From the NCBI GenBank assembly GCA_946122785.1, contig CAMGYJ010000002.1:13900839-13964838 (forward strand): a DNA stretch of 64,000 nt. Reading direction: 5' to 3'. The position numbers were made by a program, and so were the translations under genes. The notes under the pieces were generated by a model. The model had not been told where the DNA came from, searched no databases, and saw only the letters and a list, made by a program, of their open reading frames with translations. The stretch comes from Linum tenue. Its lineage: Eukaryota; Streptophyta; Magnoliopsida; Malpighiales; Linaceae. Position 1 is the first letter of the stretch. Each line of letters begins with the position of its first letter. Below, piece by piece: positions 31,560-42,209 of this stretch.

Positions 31560-33368
31560 CATAGGTATATTTGAGTAGCCGTTGTGGCGTACACCAATTT
31601 TGTGAGCTCGTCGACAGTTTATGTGATGGAAAAAAGAGGGCCATTGAAGAAATTGGATTTGGTACACTCTTGCACTTGAAGAAGCATAAATTGAAGTTGA
31701 ATCTTTTGGAGGACCTTATGATATTATTCAATGTGACTACTAGTGAACTGAACGTGCACAGTATTCGGTTGTCTGTAAGTGTAGATAATGTTGTCACCAT
31801 ACTGGGATTACCTGCTCAAGGTATGGATGTGGAAACCCAATTAGGTGAGTGTGATGGCGGAGTGAGGGTAAGATTTAATTTGGGTACTGGACAAATAAAA
31901 TGCTTGAGTTAAAAAACAGATTTGGTGAAAGATCTCACGGAAGGTGAAGAGTTCACAGGGAAATTTCTTTTTATATTTAATGTGTAGACTTTTGAGACCG
32001 TCTACTTCCATTCATGTCCCTAATAGTTATTTAAACATTTTAACGAACATCAATGTTATGGGAAACTTGAATTGAGAAAAGTTCGTCTATGATGGTCTTT
32101 TAGAAGGTATAAAAGACTATCAAAAGAAACCAGAAGACTCTTCATCAAGAGAACAATCTGTGACAGGATGCATGTTATTACTGGAGGTAAGTATCAATTT
32201 TTTGTTTAAACTTTAATGTCGTATAATATAGATATTATTGATAGAATATGAATTAATGCCACATTGCATGTAGATTTTTCACTTGGACCATGTGCAATTG
32301 CATAACTTTGCTCGTGACTCAAGTTCATTACCGCGCAAACGAGTTTGGGATGACAACTCCATTTCGAAGATTGTTAAAAATGTTTATCGGTTAGGTAGGG
32401 TTGATAGCATCCAGGTAAATACTAGACCAAAATGTTCTTTTATTATTGTTGAATAAGATTCTGTATCTTGTATTGATTTTTTACATTTGATATATCTCTG
32501 TATGTAGGTGGGATTTGGAAAAGATATTGCAAGCTGTTATACAATTGAGGTTGGATTTTCATCTGACTATTTGTTTATGTAATTTTCATCTTAGCAGTTT
32601 GTGTCATTTTGTTTATTTTTCAAACAGGATGTTAGAGCAGAGATTATTGAACTGAAAAGTCAATTAAAAAAAGAATCAGAGTTCACTATGTCACAATTCG
32701 GTGCTTTTAAAGAGGAAATCTCATCTTCAATCTCACAAGTAATGACAACATTGGCTTCCATTCAAAGTCAACTACAACAGGGAGTTAGAAACAATATCAA
32801 AGACCATGATTCTGTACCCGTTCCTGTAAAGAGCCATAAATTGAATGAATCGGCTTCGAAGAGTCCAGCAGGGGAAGCTGTCACGTTTGAAAAGGGCAGG
32901 AGCAGTGTAAGCAAAGGAACTAAAGATGATTTTAATTCAAATGAGAATTCAACTTATCTATGTCATAAGTTGAATCATCTGAAGACGGAAGTGGATATGG
33001 TGGAGCTTTCAGATGATGCAAGTTCACCTATAAAATTATCAAAATTGAAGAAAAAGAAAAAGGTAATGATGCTTTCATATTTGAAGCAAATCTCTATTTT
33101 TTTTTTTTGTAAATTTAATTGTTTTACCTTTTCTATTGTCTTTAAGGGAAAAGTAGGGTTCGTGAAATCTAATAATGAGAGCTCGTCTCAAAATCTGAAG
33201 AAGAAAAAGGCAGAACAAGTTGTAAGACCTTTAAGGTGTTTAATTAACATATTATGAATTATTTACTTTATCTACTTGTAATGATGTTTTCCAATGTTGT
33301 AGGATGACGTCGAATCAGATTCATTTGAGGCACTCATGAATCCCAAGGCTCAACCAAGAGAGAATTAA
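31560..33368 (+). pseudogene. Multi-exon remnant of a plant transposon-associated gene family
   Basis: Several + strand exon-like blocks with plausible splice sites. The first (31571-31910) encodes SSRCGVHQFCELVDSLC, EIGFGTLLHL and VDNVVTILGLP. This resembles the N-terminal domain of plant proteins often linked to ULP1-protease-containing MULEs (C-x-P-x-x-F ... GFG-LL ... V-x-x-VLGLP). A middle block at about 32265-32415 reads HLDHVQLHNFARDSSSLPRKR. A coiled-coil-like block (32628-33060) begins DVRAEIIELKSQLKKES. A Lys-rich end follows, stopping at TAA 33366-33368. No protease or transposase core is present and no ATG clearly begins it. It is probably a decayed piece of a larger transposon. 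The family assignment is from memory. Confidence 0.45.
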
Positions 33369-33551
33369 AAGATGGGACTTCGAGATCCTGAAACTCTTAA
33401 AACCGGTCCCCAACTCATGCCCCCTTTTGTCTGTCCATCCATTCCAATAGTTAAAAGTTGATGGTATTGGTTGGATTGTAAGTAAATTGTCTACAAATAT
33501 GTTTTATATATGATTAAATAGTTTGGATATTAATCATTTTCACATTTTTTT

Positions 33552-33640
33552 TAAACCGGCATGAACCGGCACAAACTGGTTATACCCCCGGTCGTACTAT
33601 TTCACTTGTCAAACCAGCACAAAGGTATAAACCGGTAACC
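33552..33640. mobile_element. Terminal fragment of the ACCGG-rich TIR family
   Basis: aaaccggcatgaaccggcac onward matches the right end of the element at 25250-25617, including cacttgtcaaacc and the terminal ataaaccgg..aacc. Only this end is present. Confidence 0.6.
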
Positions 33641-34897
33641 TTGCGCTTCCATCAACTATTCCGGAATTAAGCATATCAGTCGGACAACCATAATGAATGA
33701 TTTGGGTGGTCTCATCTTTTTCTTAAATACAAGTATTGTGTTTGTTTTATAACAAAAAAAGATGAATTTTATTACTAACGTGTATTGACTAAATACATCA
33801 TTTGAAATCTCTACTTCCAAATGACCCTTAACACTTAAGAGAGATGAATCCCTTTAATATACCAAACCAAATTATTAATTTGACTTGTAACTCAAATAGA
33901 TTAGGCCATACATGGTTGGAACAATGCACCCCCCAGCTCCTAACCGGGGGCTTCTCCCCAGGACCCTGACTCGTTATCCTGTCAGTGAGATCCCCGTGAC
34001 TTCTAATCAATGAAAGAAATAGTTCCCAACTTCGTTTACAATCACTTACCACAATCTAAAACCGACCAACTTGCTCGTTTCGACATAAAACACTCTAACT
34101 GGTCAAGCCCACACATCAAGCTCAATCTTTCGCTCAATCAATTTGTTTTTGTACGTTCATCATTGTTAACCATTAATAGTTAAAGACGATAAAACCAAGT
34201 AGGTTCAAATGATAGATACGTTATACACAAGATATCATGTTCATGAAAAATATACAACTAACTAAGATAGCGAGACAAAGATAGTAAATAATGTTGGTAA
34301 AATTACATCATATCGGTTGGATGTACCAATCAAATAGACGAATTTAAAATAAACCATATCGCTCTACTAGAACCAAGTATTTGCTAATGACAATGAAATT
34401 AAGAAATCACGTTATTAAACTCAACGGGACTTCTCAAGATGAAAGAAATAGTTTTCGACTTTGCTTATTCTAAGTTAACAATCACTGACACCTTAAATTT
34501 AAATAGAGAATATCATAATATCAACCATCGACGCTAAATTCACAATATGTAACAGGAACACAGCCAAGATTTTTCGTTCAGAGGAACTTTCTTTAAAAAT
34601 CAACTGAAAATGCTAAAAATTAGCGACGAGAAACTAATTCATCAATTCCAGCTAACTCATTAAATTTGCTTGGCAAAATTATAATTCAAACTACAATGCA
34701 TACTAAAGAGTCAGACTAAATTGTTAAATTAACTTCATAAAACAAATTTATTAAGTTAAGTTGATAAAATTTTATTAAAGTTAAGAAAATGTATAAAAGG
34801 TAAAATGTGACACTACTGGGAATTGAACCTGTGGCATGAACTATGAAATGATTAACATTTTGTCCACTACTAGGATAGAGCAATGTTTGTGTTATTT
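33641..34897. other. Gene-free spacer
   Basis: AT-rich, with no credible ORF. At 34804-34860 the minus strand carries ggttcaattccc, a tRNA B-box-like sequence, in a possible decayed SINE. Confidence 0.4.
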
Positions 34898-36995
34898 CAC
34901 TACAAGAAAAATGATAATTAGCGGTTAAGTCTATTTGCCATGATAGGTGATTTATGTGCCTCGATAGCTCTATAGTGGCACATAATTGTGTGCTGTCAAT
35001 ACTGCTGCCGCTAAATCTCTTTAGCGGCAGATGTTAGCGGCAAATATCATGTGTCTCTAATCATTTATTCAAAGACATTTATATTTGCCTCTATAAGTAT
35101 ATTTTAAAAGCAAATAATTAATTGAAATACTCATTCCCAAACTAATATATTAGCCTCAAAATGTATCAATTAGAGGCAAATTCATTGCTTCTAAAAGGTA
35201 GTATTAGCGTCGCATTATGGAATCAGCTTGGTAGAATTGCAGGCTGATGTAATTGTCGTTGCCTACACAATTTTATTGTTTTCAACATTATAGTTTACTT
35301 ATTAAAAAAGAAAGTATTGATAAATAAATATGAAGAAAAAACCCTCTTTATTATATACTCGAGTCAATCATACAACAAATGGATTCAACCAAAACAGAAT
35401 TCTCAACAAATAAAACATACAAACAATAAAGAAACTACAAAGAAATATCGGCTGCAACGTGATTCTATAGGCCTCCTCGTCCTTCAAGATTGAAACTTGA
35501 AAGTCATTCGGCACGAAGCATACTTGAAATTTTTCCTGGTGATCGAGCTTGCAAAGTTGGATTTGTTGTTGCTGCGAAACCAAGACTATACCAATCAGTT
35601 AATTAATTCAACATAAAAATTTGAATTACAAATATTTCTCAACTTGACCATTTAAGTTGAGCAGAGTACATACTTTGTAGTCTCCTTCGTACGGATCCAC
35701 AATGAAGAAAAGAACCATGATCCCTTGATCCTCATCGTCAATGTAGACACCAGCCCATCCTTGTTTGTCTACTGTTCTTGACGTGGATTCAGGCACCCTA
35801 AACTAAACAAAACCAATTGATTTTTTATTGCGGATTACCTGCAAAGAAGATAAAGCGGGAACAATATATTTAGAAATAACAAGTAAACCAACCTTCACGA
35901 TCTTATGGCAAAAAGTAATCGCACCAGGTAATAATGGAGCTCGATTTGTGGATCTGCATCCATACGTCGAAACTCAAAACAAAAACCCAGCCAAAGAGAA
36001 ACAAGACAACGGCCAACCAGAACTTAATAACAGTGCAACGAGCTGATTCTAATACAGAACGAATGAAATTTAATTAATGAATTTGGTGAAGCCGAACCAT
36101 CTAAATGAATCCACGGAGAAGGGTATGAAAGAAAGGATCCCACTCGTAATAGAACGTAATACCCAGCAAGCAAAGCAGAGCAATTGAAGAAATCAGAGCT
36201 CAAGACAAGTAATCCAAATCCAAATCAAAATATGGTAAAATATCACCCAAAAATCTCCTGTCAACCCAGCCGACTGATTGGGTATGAAGAAGCTAAGGGA
36301 AGGTAATCGGTTGCTGCGACACAAGAAGAAAAGCTCTAGATCTGGAGCCTCTGTGCACCAAAAAGATCTGCAAAACAGGCTTCAGTCACGGGAGAAGTGA
36401 TTAAAATGGATGAGGAGAATTCTCGCTGAAGGAGGAAGCCACGGGAGAGCGAGTAGCAGTCTGGCAGAGATTTCGCGCGGAGAAATCAGAGCGAAACTCA
36501 TCCTCCATAAAGGGATCGGAGTTTTACAATTTAGGGTTACATAAAAGCCCTTTTAAAAATCATTTTAAATTCACGATGCAGTTACGACGAGCCGAGTTTT
36601 TGGCCATCTCTCCCCGCCCTACACAACAATTAATGTAAAGAATACTATAATTTCAATTTTCAGTAAATTCTTTTTTATCATACTATTTTAACAGGTAACG
36701 CAATTAGAAGCGGATTACTTTGCCGGGGAAAGATATGTTTAGAGGCCATTAATTATCCTATTCTTATAAATTTATTGTTAAAAAACTAAAAGGATATAGC
36801 AACTTTTTTAATTATCTCGAAAAAGATTGATTTTTCCGACAGATAGTTTTTTGCCTCTAAAAGGAAATAATTAAAGAGTTTAAAAGGCAATTACCAGGAA
36901 TTAGTCGGTAAAAGAATAATTTATTTCAGTAATATTAAAACAAACGAAATTTTAAGCTATTAGCGACAGATTTTGATGATATTAAAAAAATTTTA
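34898..36995 (-). mobile_element. CACTA element 2, truncated, minus strand
   Basis: It starts CACTACAAGAAAAATGATAA. The next 110 bases closely match the reversed right end of the CACTA element at 55185-63158 (agtctatttgcca, gtgatttatgtgcc, gtcaatactgctgccgct). So this is the 3' end of a related element in opposite orientation. Subterminal blocks (gcctctaaaa, ttagcgg) recur at 36730-36990. Exon-like minus-strand segments at 35440-35583 and 35690-35810 are not identified. The 5' terminus is missing: the element stops where the MULE repeats begin. Confidence 0.7.
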
Positions 36996-38416
36996 ACGCA
37001 ATTGTTATATAGAAAACGTTGTGTAAAACTTCCGTAATGATTTAGCTCTTTAAGTAACATGTAGTTAGTACTCATTACGTAAAATGACCTTCCATTATGT
37101 AAGACTTTCGTAATGACTTTTTACAACTGTTACCATAAAATAAACATCTATTACGTAAAGGTTACGTAACAAAGTTATTTATTACGTAACAGTTAAATCG
37201 TAAGCGTTACGTAAGGCTTTCGTAATGATTTAGCTCTTTACGCAACACGAGGTTAATACTCATTACGTAAAGGGACCTTCCATTACGTAAGACTTCCGTA
37301 ACGACCTTTTACAAATGATACGTAAAATACACATCCATTACGTAAAGGTTCCGGAATGATAGTTATTTCTTACGTAACAGTTAAAATGGAAGCGTTACGT
37401 AAGGCTTCCGTAATGACTTAACTCTTTACGTAACACCACGTTAATACTCATTACGTAAAGGGACCTTCCATTACGTAAGACTTCCTTAACGACCTTTTAC
37501 AATTGTTACGTAAAATACACATCCATTACGTAAAGGTTACAGAATGATAGTTATTTCTTACGTAACAGTTAAAATGGAAGCGTTACGTAAGGCTTCCGTA
37601 ATGACTTTGCTCTTTACGTAACGCGACACCAATACTCATTACGTAAAGGGACCTTCCATTACGTAAGGGTTACATACGACAGTTATTTCTTACGTAATAG
37701 TTAAATCTAGGGGTGGCTATTTGGACCGGGACCGGATGAAAAACCGGAAACCGGACCGTATAACCCGGACCGAGACCGGACCGGGACCGGATAGTAAACA
37801 ATCCAATCCAATCTTTGGGCTTAGATTTGAGGTAAAAAACCGGATAAAGACCGGATAAGAGAGCTCAACACCCAAAACTTAAGGGTAATTTGCATAAACG
37901 GTCACAAACATTTGCACTTAGTACAAAACTTAACCAACTCCTCACCCTTTTAGGCCTTAGGCCACTCAAATTCCCACAATCTCAATATAAAATCAAGACC
38001 GAATTGGACCGGACCGGGTCAAGACCGGACCGGATCAAGACCGGACTGTATCCAATCCAATCTTCGGTCCTTATATTTTCAAAAAAACCGGACTGGACCG
38101 GATCAATTTGGGCCAATTTAACCGGACCGGACCGTATAGCCACCCCTAGTTAAATCAGCAGTGTTACGTAAGGCTTCCGTAATGACTTTACACTTTACGT
38201 AATGCAATGCTAGTATTCATTACGTAAAATAACCGTCTATTACGTAAGGCTTACGTAATGGTGCTTTACAACTGTTACGTAAGGTTACCATACGTTACGT
38301 AACTATTACGTAATACCTATTGTATTTCACGTAATACAGCCTGTGTAACCTGCTATAGCAGGTAAAAAAATTCCAGTTACCTTACTTCACCTTACCATAT
38401 TACCATAGAAAATCCC
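36996..38416. mobile_element. Second TTACGTAA-unit MULE, left end missing
   Basis: Tandem units of about 188 bp begin at roughly 37010, 37201, 37390, 37578 and 38160, each with several TTACGTAA octamers. The right terminus (gctatagcaggta, then accatagaaaatccc) matches the MULE at 30233-31063. The left terminus is absent. A hAT MITE at 37708-38148 interrupts the fourth unit. Confidence 0.8.
37708..38148. mobile_element. hAT-like MITE made of ACCGG/CCGGA motifs
   Basis: A perfect 8-bp target duplication GTTAAATC (37700-37707 and 38149-38156) flanks it. The ends are inverted: TAGGGGTGGCTATTTGGACC and, reversed, TAGGGGTGGCTATACGGTCC. The 441-bp interior is a degenerate array of GACCGGA. No coding capacity. 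Confidence 0.9.
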
Positions 38417-39060
38417 TAAAAACCTAATTCACGACGTACTTCAAATTAATATTTATACCAGACGGGCGTTGCCGCACCATGTTGGGGCAGTTGTAAGAGT
38501 TTTGAATCAACTTTTATAGGCATGTTTGCTAACTTGATGAGTAAGATCTTTATATTATATATAGAAGATTCTATATAACGAAACTGAAGATCCATCATTA
38601 ATATTGAATCAAGAAGCTCGTTTGAAATAATATACAAAACAAACATACGGAAAAAAAATTAAAATTGAAGGGAAACAAAGACATTTGAGCGATTCGAGCG
38701 GGAAAAAATCCTTAGGTTTAGGATCTATGATTTTTCTCAATTTAAGAATATGGTTTACTTTTTCGTTGCGAAGATAAACACTATCCGGTCATATGATCCA
38801 TCATGGTTCCGAAATCAACAAAAGTGTTGGGAAGTCTAATAAATTAGCAAGAAGAGATGAACATATCTCATGTCTGATAAGAGGATTAAATCGGTTGGAA
38901 GAAGACCGTGCATATGTGACCATGAAGATGAACATTATGAATCATTTTTGGTTCTCAAATCGAGAAGTGTATCGAGAACATAGAACTACGTACGATCTAA
39001 TCTCGATTGCGTACAAATTAAGATAAATGTCAACAAGCTCCGTACTCCGTAGGGCGTAGA
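38417..39060. other. Gene-free spacer
   Basis: AT-rich with no recognisable gene or repeat structure. Confidence 0.5.
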
Positions 39061-39423
39061 CTCAATTAATGATCAACAAGCTCCGATCCGCCGGTGTATG
39101 CAGATTGTTTATTTGCGGCTTGATCCGCAACAAAAGACTTCCCTTTGCCGGCAAATTCCCAAATTAATACCCAAATTAAATGATTCACCGTCTCTTATGC
39201 GCCGCGCTTTTGCGACCAGCATTCGTTAATGGATTATTATGGATTCCCTTTCTCTTATCGATTTCACTATGGACGATCTGATCTCCACCAAAAAATAATA
39301 CCCATAAATTTCTTCTGTCCAGAACTGCGACGTCGGTGTATAAATACGATCCCCATTCACCACTGATCGAACCACACACACAATCAAAGCTAGCAGGCAG
39401 AAAAACACACACACACACACACA
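39061..39423 (+). promoter_or_regulatory. Promoter and leader of hevein-like pseudogene C
   Basis: It carries the family block (gcggcttgatccgcaacaa, aaaagacttccctttgccgg) and the TATA box tataaata at 39339-39346 in the same ggtgtataaatacgatc context as gene B. A CA-rich leader ends just before ATG 39424. Confidence 0.65.
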
Positions 39424-39638
39424 ATGAAGATCATCATCGCAAACTCGGCACTCCCTCTGCTGATAATAGCGGCATTACTAATAGCGACCAACCCGCTGCA
39501 GTCGTCGCTAATAATGGTCTGAACTGCAAAGACGGCAGCGGCGGCGGTGGATCGACGAAGCCGCCTCCCCCGGACACGGGCAACTCTTTTGCTACATTCC
39601 GAGCAGCAGGCCCCGTGCCACCAAATTCCGATCGTTAA
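39424..39638 (+). pseudogene. Hevein-like pseudogene C, cysteine domains lost
   Basis: It opens with the family signal peptide ([19 protein letters not shown]), but a 1-base deletion after ATNP puts the frame into a TGA at 39520-39522. In the shifted frame the family sequence continues: VVANNGLNCKDGSGG, then a linker KPPPPDTGNSFATFRAA, and TAA at 39636-39638. Most of hevein domain 1 is collapsed to one Cys, and domain 2 is absent: the linker joins directly to the C-terminal PPNSDR tail. The locus keeps promoter and poly(A) sequences but cannot make a chitin-binding protein. Confidence 0.88.
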
Positions 39639-40560
39639 ACTTCCTGCTCATAAATTATAGGGAAGCTTGATGAGAATACAAATTCGAATCTACTATGGTG
39701 ATCGAGCTGAGGTGAGTCCAACACCTTAATCATTTGGACTATAATATCGTTCACTAAATAAAGATTATACATCGTAATCGTTATATACGCGCTATCGGAC
39801 AAATATTTTGAGAATAAAAGGTAACTACATCCAGTGGCGGATACATGCATCGACACTCTTAAAATTTGGAAACACGATTATTCAACCTGCGATATTAGTT
39901 TGCGTATAACCAAAAAAAATGTTTAAGTGGTAGTGGGACACTCTTAAAATTTGGGGAAATGATTATCCAATTAACCTCCCGTAGTAGTTTGCGTATTGAT
40001 ACAAATAATATTTAAGTAGTAGTGTATGTGATTTAAACTCGGGGTACTGTCATTATTAGTAAACCTATTTCCAATTACTCTACAACTCATTTGTTATTGT
40101 TTTTAGATCCAAATATAATAGTAAAATGTTATTCTTATCCCGAATTATTTTCAAAACTTAACGATTGAACCCAATTATCGGATATCCTTGTCTAATAGGA
40201 TATGTCGAGAGATATTTGTTGAGTATTATAGACACCGAATGTATTTTAACATTTTACGAAACACGTATGAACTCTTAATGTAACTTTTATTAGTCAGATA
40301 TTTTCATATTTAATAATTATGTAATTTAATTATGATATATTTAATTAAATCTAATTTTAGAGAGAAAACACCCTTATGTAAAATTCATGGATCAGCCACT
40401 AACTACATCAACTACTTATCTATACTTAAGTCTGCTTCTACATACTGTGCATGTACAGAGTAGGCTTGCTTGCTTTTGCTTGCTCGCTCTTACTACTACT
40501 ACAAACTAATGAATAAAGTTGTACGTCCTTTGAGCTATATGAAATAAAATGAGTATTACT
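39639..40560 (+). other. 3' flank of hevein-like pseudogene C, split by a MITE
   Basis: It matches the gene B 3' region on both sides of the hAT MITE at 39832-40401. After the MITE come gtacagagtaggcttgcttg and ctaatgaataaagttgtac, with AATAAA at 40512-40517. Confidence 0.65.
39832..40401. mobile_element. hAT MITE, CAGTGGCGGA type
   Basis: A perfect 8-bp duplication ACTACATC (39824-39831 and 40402-40409). It starts CAGTGGCGGATACATG; the other end, reversed, reads TAGTGGCTGATCCATG. 570 bp, no ORF. Confidence 0.88.
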
Positions 40561-40592
40561 CGTATTTTTTATTTATTTGTCTATACTATATA

Positions 40593-40619
40593 CTAGCTTT
40601 TACCCGGCCCGTTGGCCGG
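40593..40619 (-). mobile_element. Helitron-like 3' end
   Basis: On the minus strand a GC-rich hairpin CCGGCCAACGGGCCGG is followed by GTAAAAG and CTAG, then T. Hairpin plus CTRR next to T is the Helitron 3' structure. The 5' end was not located. Confidence 0.5.
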
Positions 40620-41163
40620 ATTACTTTAAGTTATCGACTCGTATAATGAGAAACAGAGCTGAAGCGTGAGAGCATTTATTTTCGAAGTTTCGTTTTTGCC
40701 AATATGGGTTGTCCATATTGAAGGCCAGAGAAGGACCCATGAAAGTATTTTGTCCCATTCGAAATGGTTTTGACCTACCTAACTTGTATTACCAATAACT
40801 ATGAAAGATACCATAGTTAACAACCAAAAGATAAGTCAATGTCGAAAATCAAAACCACTAACACTTGTAGGAATTCCACAAGAAAATGTCGAAAACAAAG
40901 AAATCGCCTTTTAGCCATCAAATTGGTTGCTCGGTTGTTTTATCTGCCTATGAATTCCACAAGAAAATGTTCATACTGCTACTGAGTTGGCAAATTTCCT
41001 CATATAGGGATACCTACATATTGGAAGCTCGACAAAAATCACACTACCCATCATGTCTTTACACCTTATCACTCGGCTTCGAGTACCAACTTGACAACAA
41101 TGCACCATGTATTTTCAGAAAATTTTATATTTAAACATTAATAAAGTGTTAATATATTTTATA
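40620..41163. other. Unassigned sequence, possibly Helitron interior
   Basis: No recognisable gene. If the Helitron end at 40593 is real, this lies inside that element. Confidence 0.35.
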
Positions 41164-41173
41164 TTTAAAATAT

Positions 41174-42199
41174 GGGTAAATCTCAAATTTGGTCACTAGG
41201 TTTACTAAAATGTGTCATATTTAGTCACTGAAAAAAGTTAATATCAATTTTTGTCATCGAATTAGTAAAACGGTTCATGTTTAGTCACTCTCCATTAAAT
41301 TTATCTGATGTGGCAGTCAACCCTAACAATTGACCGTTAAATGTCTGACATGGCAATTTAAAATTAATAAAAAAATTAATTGATTTTTTTTAATATTTTC
41401 ACATTATTAAAAATAATAAACAAAAACAAATTAAATCTCTAACGTGGGAAACTGGGAATTTAATTTAGGTTTGTCGAAGTCGGCATTGACGCATCCGAGG
41501 AAATTATCAGATGGGTTTCTCAAAGCATGGCAGGGGAATCCGGCTTGCGCAAAGAACTGTTAGATAAAAATTAGTCTGATTGCTGAGATGGAGGAGAGAA
41601 TACAGAAAAGTAAAGGATCCATAGCGTGAACGAACCTCATAGGCATCTGAAGCCTGACCGAAATACACCTTTTTATCACCAGGGAGTAGGTAAATTCGAT
41701 CAAAGAGCTCAAAAACTTCCTTGCTCGGCTGGTGGATGGATGCAATCACATTTCTCTCTCGTCCCTCGACAGTCCACACAGCATCTGCGTTACAAAGAAC
41801 GCCGAGCACTGCCAAAGAAACACATCGGCCAGTCGTCAAAGAAATCAGCTTTCCCAGGTTCGCAGGCCAAGATAAGCTATTCGTATGTGTAAAAGAAATG
41901 AAAGGAAGAAACCTGTCCATGCTAATGGATTTAATTTGGTTTTATTTATTTTTATTATTATTTTAATGAAGTGGAAATATTGAAAGAATTAAATTATTTT
42001 TTTATTGATTTTTAAATTGCCAAGTCAGACATTTAACGGTTAACTGTTAGGGTTGACTGCCACATCAGATAAAGTTAACGGAGAGTGACTAAATATGGAT
42101 CTTCTTACTAATTCGAATGACCAAAATTGATATTAACTTTTTTAGTGACTAAACATGACACATTTTAGTAAACCCAGTGACCAAACATGGCATTTACCC
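41174..42199. mobile_element. Pack-MULE carrying an ABCG transporter gene fragment
   Basis: Target duplication TTTAAAATAT (41164-41173 and 42200-42209). Long terminal inverted repeats of about 230 bp start GGGTAAAT; both arms share gtttactaaaatgtgtcat and gatgtggcagtcaacccta. Between the arms lies non-transposon sequence with coding similarity (41460-41770, minus strand). Long-TIR MULEs carrying host gene pieces are called Pack-MULEs. Confidence 0.88.
41460..41770 (-). pseudogene. Captured fragment of an ABCG (white-brown complex) half-transporter gene
   Basis: Two exons separated by a 79-bp intron (41557-41635, GT..AG on minus). Exon one ends with GRERNVIASIHQPSKEVFEL and IYLLPGDKKVYFGQASDAYE. 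Exon two gives [20 protein letters not shown] and [13 protein letters not shown]. This is the region just after the nucleotide-binding D-loop/H-loop (SIHQPS carries the H-loop His) in plant ABCG half-transporters of the cuticular-lipid exporter subgroup. Upstream of GRERN the similarity is unclear. It has no start, no Walker A or signature motif and no membrane segments. The retained intron shows that DNA, not cDNA, was captured. The true parent gene is elsewhere in the genome. Confidence 0.85.
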
Positions 42200-42209
42200 T
42201 TTAAAATAT

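Noticed and set aside
34804..34860. Possible tRNA gene (B-box-like ggttcaattccc on minus)
   Set aside because: I could not fold a cloverleaf or place an A box at the right distance. At best it is a decayed SINE.
30490..38345. Regular 188-bp repeats as a possible CRISPR-like or satellite array
   Set aside because: They lie inside MULE ends with a 9-bp target duplication in plant DNA; units are long and diverged, not short repeats with unique spacers.
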